DNA of 64,000 nt from Nitratiruptor sp. (GTDB taxonomy: Bacteria > Campylobacterota > Campylobacteria > Campylobacterales > Nitratiruptoraceae): NCBI GenBank assembly GCA_009659925.1, contig PUXW01000019.1, forward strand, positions 62,001-126,000, read 5' to 3'. The notes under the pieces are model-generated. The model was not told where the DNA came from. It searched no databases and worked only from the letters and a program-made list of their open reading frames with translations. Numbering within the stretch: position 1 is the stretch's first letter; each line of letters opens with the position of its first letter. Both the position numbers and the translations under genes were made by a program. Shown in pieces: positions 59,919 to 64,000 of the stretch.

Positions 59919-62336
59919 AAAGGCTGGGAGGGCCACTGCTTCTTTGATTCTTTTGATCTTTTCTTCCCACCCTTGGCCTGGGAGTTCTTCCATCCATGAA
60001 GCCACCATCTTCTGGATTGAGGCGTTGCGCCGAGCCCTTCGGCGGTAGAACTTCTCCCCTTCTTTCCGTTCCCTGGCAAGGAGATCCTGGGGATCGTAGG
60101 CTTCTAATCCAAGGAGCAGGGCGGTCAAAATCGCCTCTTGCTGGAGGCCCAGGGCTCCTAGTTCCTCATAGCGATTGATGAAGGTAGCCCCCATCTCGTC
60201 GATGATCCTGTTGGCGAGGGTGGTAGCCAGGATCTCCTTGCGCAAGGGGTGGGTGGCGATTTGGTGTTGGAATTGATCCACAAAGGAGGAGGGGAAGTAG
60301 AGCCTGAAGAGCTCCTTTTCCAAGGGATTGGGGTGGGTGATCTGCCTCTTGAGGAAGATTTTGGCGTAGGAGAGGAGGAGGCCGAGAATGGGTCGGGAGA
60401 GACCTCTCGTTGCGTCGAGGTAGTGGGTGGGGAGGGAGCGGGTGAGGATATGAAATTGAGGGAGTTCCCGTTGGAGGAGGGCGATGGTCTGGGCGTAGCG
60501 GTCCGGATCTTCCTGCACCCCCCGCTCATCCAGGGAGATTGCCAGGGATTGAGCCACATTTTCGGCGAAAATGCGTTGGAGGAGGGTAGGTAGAATGGCA
60601 GTGAGGATCGGGTTGCGCTGCTCGTGTGGGATGACCCCCTCTTCAATGGCTTTGTGGAGGACGATCTTGAGGTTGACCTCGTAGTCGGAGGTATGGACTC
60701 CAGCAGCGTTGTCGATATGGTCGAGGTTGATCCGTCCCCCTTTGGCGGCATATTCTAGGCGTGCAAGCTGGGTAAAGCCCAAATTTCCCCCCTCGCAAAC
60801 CGCAAAGGCTTGAAGCTCCTGAGCTTCCACCCTGGCCTTGGCGTTGGCCCCATCTTCCCGGACCACCTCCCCACTCCCTTTGACATAGGTTCCAACGCCG
60901 CCGATGTAGAGGAGATCGACGGGGAGTTTGAGGAGGGCCCTGATGAGGCTGTCTGGATCGAGGCTTTCCTCTTGGATTTGGAGGAGGCGACGAATTTGAG
61001 GAGAGAGGGGGATGGAGGTGGCACTCCTGGAGAAGACCCCGCCGCCGGGGCTGATCCGTGTGGGATCGTAGTACTTCCATCCAAGTCCAGCCTCGAAGAG
61101 GCGCTTGCGCTCCTGGTAGGCCAGGGCTGGGTCGGGGTCTGGATCGATGAAGATCTCCTTGGAACTTATGGCTGCAAGGAGGCGGATGTTGGGGTTGATG
61201 AGCATCCCATTGCCAAAGACATCCCCTCGCATCGATCCTGTGGCCACGACGCTGATTGGATCGGTGAATATATCGATCCCGCGGCTGGAGAAGTGAGGGG
61301 CGGTGCTGTACCAGGCTCCTTTGGCGGTGACGCCAAGCTTCTTGTGGCTGTAGCCGTGGGAACCTCCGCTGGCAAAGGCGTCTTTGAGCCAGAAGTTGCG
61401 CTCCATGGCGATCTGGTTGGCCACATCGCTCAAGTCGGCCGTCCCCTTGTCGGCTGCGACGACAAAGTAGAAGTCCCCTCCCTCCTTGGGCTGGGGATCG
61501 ATGAGGTCGAGGAGGGCATCGATGTAGAGGGGGTAGTAGGTTCCAATCCCCCCTTTGGCTCCTGGACGGATGAAAAGGCCTCCCTTTGCTCCGGTTGGAA
61601 CGATGATGGCGTTCTTGGCCTCCTGGGTGATCATGAGGGAGCGGATCTCTTGGCGCAGATCCTCCCGGTCGCTATAGCGGATCCCTCCCCGGGCGATTTT
61701 GGAGGTACGCAGATGGACCCCGATGAAGTCGGGATGGTAGACGAACCCCTCGATTTGGGGCTGAAAACCTTCTAGAAGTTCCTGGAAAGAGGCGGTCTCC
61801 AACTTGATGGCGAGGGTCTCCTTGCGGGTGTGGAGGTTGGTTTTGCGGATGCTCTGGAGTGCCGCGTGGAAGAGGGTGAAGATGGGATCTTGGGTTGGGA
61901 GTTGCGAAGGGAGTGGTTGGGATTGGAGGGTGGCGTCGATGAGGGCTTTGGTGGTGCCTGGATGGGCGAGAATGGCTTGGATGATCCGGTCTTTTGGGGT
62001 TGTTGGGAGCAGTTGGGTTAAATAGGCCATCATACCTTCGAGGAGTCTGGTCCCATCGGGTCCTGTTCCAAGGCTGGCTGCGAGAAGGTGGAAGGGCCAG
62101 TTCCCTGGAGTGAGGGAGGGCTTGTGGAGGGAGGAGAAGAGGGAGGTAGGGACATCGGAGAGGGGAATGGTGTAGTCGGTGTAGTCGGAATAGGACTCTT
62201 CCTGGAGGGGGAGGTGGGCCTGGAGGAGGTAGCGTTCTTGGGGGTCGATGGGAACCTTGGATCGGATGGTCAAGGTGTGTTCGTCCCGGTGGATGGGGAG
62301 GGGATCGTGGAGGTTGGATTGGCCGATTTGGTCCAT
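59913..62336 (-). CDS. NAD-dependent glutamate dehydrogenase, short form of the large (bac_GDH) family
   Basis: 807 residues from ATG 62336 with GCAAGGAG. Motifs: SKIARGGIRYSDR (about 220), VPTGAKGGLFIRP with the catalytic lysine, VVAADKGTADLSD, FASGGSHGYSHKKLG and LLYIGGVGTYVKGSGE. The family usually has about 1600 residues with a long regulatory N-terminal half (ACT-like) and C-terminal extension; here the regulatory half is cut to about 215 residues. Oxidises glutamate to 2-oxoglutarate and ammonium. Divergent from moeA. Confidence 0.88.
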   Translation of the reverse strand: MDQIGQSNLHDPLPIHRDEHTLTIRSKVPIDPQERYLLQAHLPLQEESYSDYTDYTIPLSDVPTSLFSSLHKPSLTPGNWPFHLLAASLGTGPDGTRLLEGMMAYLTQLLPTTPKDRIIQAILAHPGTTKALIDATLQSQPLPSQLPTQDPIFTLFHAALQSIRKTNLHTRKETLAIKLETASFQELLEGFQPQIEGFVYHPDFIGVHLRTSKIARGGIRYSDREDLRQEIRSLMITQEAKNAIIVPTGAKGGLFIRPGAKGGIGTYYPLYIDALLDLIDPQPKEGGDFYFVVAADKGTADLSDVANQIAMERNFWLKDAFASGGSHGYSHKKLGVTAKGAWYSTAPHFSSRGIDIFTDPISVVATGSMRGDVFGNGMLINPNIRLLAAISSKEIFIDPDPDPALAYQERKRLFEAGLGWKYYDPTRISPGGGVFSRSATSIPLSPQIRRLLQIQEESLDPDSLIRALLKLPVDLLYIGGVGTYVKGSGEVVREDGANAKARVEAQELQAFAVCEGGNLGFTQLARLEYAAKGGRINLDHIDNAAGVHTSDYEVNLKIVLHKAIEEGVIPHEQRNPILTAILPTLLQRIFAENVAQSLAISLDERGVQEDPDRYAQTIALLQRELPQFHILTRSLPTHYLDATRGLSRPILGLLLSYAKIFLKRQITHPNPLEKELFRLYFPSSFVDQFQHQIATHPLRKEILATTLANRIIDEMGATFINRYEELGALGLQQEAILTALLLGLEAYDPQDLLARERKEGEKFYRRRARRNASIQKMVASWMEELPGQGWEEKIKRIKEAVALPAFS

Positions 62337-62375
62337 GGTCGCTCCTTGCAAATAGGGTTGGTTCCATTATCGTAG

Positions 62376-62381
62376 TATAAT
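62376..62381 (+). promoter_or_regulatory. -10 box of moeA
   Basis: CGTAGTATAATTGC holds TATAAT 26 bases before the moeA ATG, which has TAGGAGGAGG as a very strong ribosome site. Confidence 0.6.
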
Positions 62382-62406
62382 TGCATATCTTGTAGGAGGA
62401 GGTGGT

Positions 62407-63618
62407 ATGATCCCTTTTGAAGTCTCGATGGAGATTGTGGAGGGTCTCGAGATCGAGCCGATTGGAATAGAGCGGCGCTTCCTCCACGACGCCCTCGGTT
62501 TCGTCCTAGCCGAAGATGTGATTGCCCATACCGACTCGCCCCAAGCCCCAACGGCTGCGATGGATGGGTATGCCATCCGGGCCCGGGACCAGGAGCGGGG
62601 TTGGCTCCAGGTCGTTGATCAAACTCCAGCAGGGAGCGAAGTTACCAGCTCGCTAGGACCCTTCCAAGCGATCAAGACCTTCACCGGTTCCCTCATGCCA
62701 GAGGGGGCCGATACCCTCATTCCCATCGAGCATGTGCGCCAGGAGGGGGAGCGCATCTATATCCAAGAGCCTGTGCCCCAAGGCTTTAGCGTTCGTCCTG
62801 TGGGAGAGAACTTTCGCAAGGGAGAGGTCCTCATCCCCCGGGGCAGCCCCTTGGGTTTTGCCGAAATTGGGGTGATGGCCAGCCTCAACATCGTCATGCC
62901 CAAGGTCTACCAGAAACCTCGGGTTGCTATCCTCGCAACGGGGAGCGAGGTACTGGAGCTAGGGGAAGAGCAGCGCTCTCCTGCCCAGATTCGCAGCTCC
63001 AACAATTCGACGCTGGAGGCCCTGGTCCGGCTCCATGGGGGGATTCCGATTCAGCTTGGGGCTATCAAGGATGATTACGACTCTATTGTGGCCGGTTTCC
63101 AAGAGGCCTTGGCTGGAAGCGATATCGTCGTGAGTACTGGAGGAGTGAGTGTAGGGGATTACGACTTTGTCAAGGATATTGTTCAAAAGGAGCTTGGGGC
63201 CCAGGTACTCTTCAAGGGGGTGCGCATCAAACCGGGCCAGCACACCCTCCTGGCCCGACGGGGCTCCCAGTTCATCCTGGCACTTCCCGGTTTTCCCCTC
63301 TCCAGCACGATCACGGCCCTGATTTACCTTTTGCCGCTACTATATCGGATGCGGGGGGATCGCTACCGCCCCAAAATGGTCTATGGGACCCTCAAAGAGC
63401 CCTTTATCAAGCGGAGTCGCAAGAGTGAGTTTACCCCCTGCAATGTGGGCATCGAAGATGGAGGGTTCTTCGTCGACTTTGCCGGAAGCCGTCTAGGAAG
63501 CAGCGCCATTTTGACCAACATGTTGGGGCGGGATAAGGGCTTGGTGGTCACTGGGCCCGAAGATGGCGACAAAGAGGCTGGAGAGCAGGTGCTCGTCTGG
63601 CTCATCAACTCTTTTTGA
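62407..63618 (+). CDS. moeA: Molybdopterin molybdenumtransferase MoeA
   Basis: 403 residues. DALGFVLAEDVIA, TAAMDGYAIRA, FTGSLMPEGADTLIPIE, then the MogA-like domain with ILATGSEVLEL, VVSTGGVSVGDYDFV and ALPGFPLSS. Inserts molybdate into adenylated molybdopterin. Normal length. A thioredoxin-like gene follows after ten bases. Confidence 0.95.
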   Translation: MIPFEVSMEIVEGLEIEPIGIERRFLHDALGFVLAEDVIAHTDSPQAPTAAMDGYAIRARDQERGWLQVVDQTPAGSEVTSSLGPFQAIKTFTGSLMPEGADTLIPIEHVRQEGERIYIQEPVPQGFSVRPVGENFRKGEVLIPRGSPLGFAEIGVMASLNIVMPKVYQKPRVAILATGSEVLELGEEQRSPAQIRSSNNSTLEALVRLHGGIPIQLGAIKDDYDSIVAGFQEALAGSDIVVSTGGVSVGDYDFVKDIVQKELGAQVLFKGVRIKPGQHTLLARRGSQFILALPGFPLSSTITALIYLLPLLYRMRGDRYRPKMVYGTLKEPFIKRSRKSEFTPCNVGIEDGGFFVDFAGSRLGSSAILTNMLGRDKGLVVTGPEDGDKEAGEQVLVWLINSF

Positions 63619-63628
63619 AAGGATAGCG

Positions 63629-64000
63629 ATGGTTCGATGGCTGTTGACCCTTTTGAGTTTGACCCTCTTCCTGGTGGCTGGAGAAAAGGCCATCCAGCAA
63701 CAGGAAGGTCCCGTACGCCAGTTCGAGGTGGTCAGCGTCGACGGGGAGAAGTTCCACTTTGAGGTGAGTAACCGGGGAGTGGTTTGCAAAGAGTGCCAGG
63801 GGAAAGTGCTGATCATGGACTTCTTCGGAAAGCACTGCCCCCCCTGCCGGGCCTCCATTCCAATCCTCTCCAAACTCCAAAAGGAGATGGGGGATAAGGT
63901 CCAAATCATCTCCTTCCATGTCCAAGAGTCCCTCACTCCCCAGGATCTGGTCTACCTGCGTGGGCGGTTGGGGCTGGATTATCCCATCATCGATATGACG
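63629..64000 (+). CDS. TlpA/ResA-like exported thioredoxin (cut by window edge)
   Basis: ATG 63629 with AAAGGAT; 124 residues visible, open at the right edge. A signal peptide (LLTLLSLTLFLVAG) precedes a thioredoxin fold: KVLIMDFFGKHCPPCRASIPIL with the CPPC redox pair and DKVQIISFHVQE. An extra cysteine pair, VVCKEC, precedes it, unusual for the family. Likely a periplasmic disulfide reductase, for example in cytochrome c maturation. Confidence 0.85.
   Translation, partial: MVRWLLTLLSLTLFLVAGEKAIQQQEGPVRQFEVVSVDGEKFHFEVSNRGVVCKECQGKVLIMDFFGKHCPPCRASIPILSKLQKEMGDKVQIISFHVQESLTPQDLVYLRGRLGLDYPIIDMT

Noticed and set aside
1-64000. CRISPR arrays, IS elements, prophage, rRNA, restriction or toxin-antitoxin modules
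   Set aside because: No spaced direct repeats, transposase or integrase motifs, or phage genes were seen; the only mobile-looking relic is the Uma2 fragment.

Overview
The window is 64 kb of one densely packed bacterial chromosome segment, clearly above 50% GC by eye. Gene content and order point to a Campylobacterota (epsilonproteobacterium) of the high-GC, probably chemolithotrophic kind (a Nitratifractor- or Hydrogenimonas-like lineage is my guess, not a demonstrated identity). The evidence is: lnt / yajC-secD-secF-small membrane gene-leuS-lptE-folC-mfd, murI-rho-dnaX, ccoI-ccoS with the ADP-heptose genes gmhB-hldD-hldE-gmhA, rqcH-cdsA-dxr, recA-eno-divIC-AMIN, and dcd-accB-accC-SurA-like-gltX all match neighbourhoods I recall from Campylobacter jejuni and Helicobacter pylori; menaquinone is made by the futalosine route (mqnA, mqnD); the promoters are -10-only TATAAT/TACAAT/TAAAAT boxes, almost all without a -35. 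No IS element, prophage, CRISPR array or rRNA is present.

Layout. 1-1.85 kb: cysteine synthase (cut by the edge) and lnt on the minus strand, divergent from a 12-gene plus-strand run (1.85-13.5 kb): yajC, secD, secF, two small membrane proteins, leuS, lptE, folC, mfd, ymdB and a MagIII-type DNA glycosylase. 13.5-18.6 kb: arsC-like phosphatase, dnaX, murI and rho on the minus strand with two unknown membrane proteins. 18.6-25.6 kb: half-asparaginase, ccoI, ccoS, then a cytochrome c with a coupled 34-residue peptide on the minus strand, then gmhB-hldD-hldE-gmhA for LPS core heptose. 25.7-33.7 kb: four tRNAs (Leu-CAG, Lys-UUU, Thr-CGU, Pro-GGG), BON protein, DEAD-box helicase, DUF493 protein, rnz-moaC-Dabb, a decayed Uma2 gene, mobA, sfsA, leuC. 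33.8-39.4 kb: rqcH, cdsA, dxr, a lipoprotein with a long coiled coil, a serine hydrolase, tiny AT-rich membrane ORFs, tsaD. 39.5-46 kb: tpx, murB-mqnD, recA, eno, DivIC-like and AMIN proteins. 45-49.6 kb: an antiporter, bioB, a YfcE-type phosphoesterase and topA on the minus strand. 49.7-59.2 kb: a DegT-like protein without a visible catalytic lysine, two unknown proteins, dcd, accB-accC, a lipoprotein nucleotidase, dapD, a SurA-like chaperone, gltX, mqnA. 59.2-64 kb: moaD-moaE, an NAD-glutamate dehydrogenase, moeA and a thioredoxin-like protein cut by the right edge.

How it works together. The set is mostly housekeeping: protein export, envelope assembly (Lnt, LptE, heptose, MurB, MurI, DapD, SurA-like), lipid precursors (CdsA, Acc, Dxr), DNA and RNA maintenance (Mfd, RecA, TopA, DnaX, Rho, Rnz), respiratory maturation (CcoI/CcoS, cytochrome c, menaquinone, molybdenum cofactor). 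Genes are tiled with 1-20 nt overlaps on the same strand, and several convergent pairs overlap by 20-86 bp with no intrinsic terminator. I see no obvious multi-gene novel defence or biosynthetic system. The most interesting unexplained items are small membrane proteins coupled to known genes, an envelope-spanning lipoprotein architecture, a DegT-fold pseudoenzyme, palindromic divergent promoters with a shared AGCAAAA start region, and a half-length asparaginase coupled to the copper ATPase gene.
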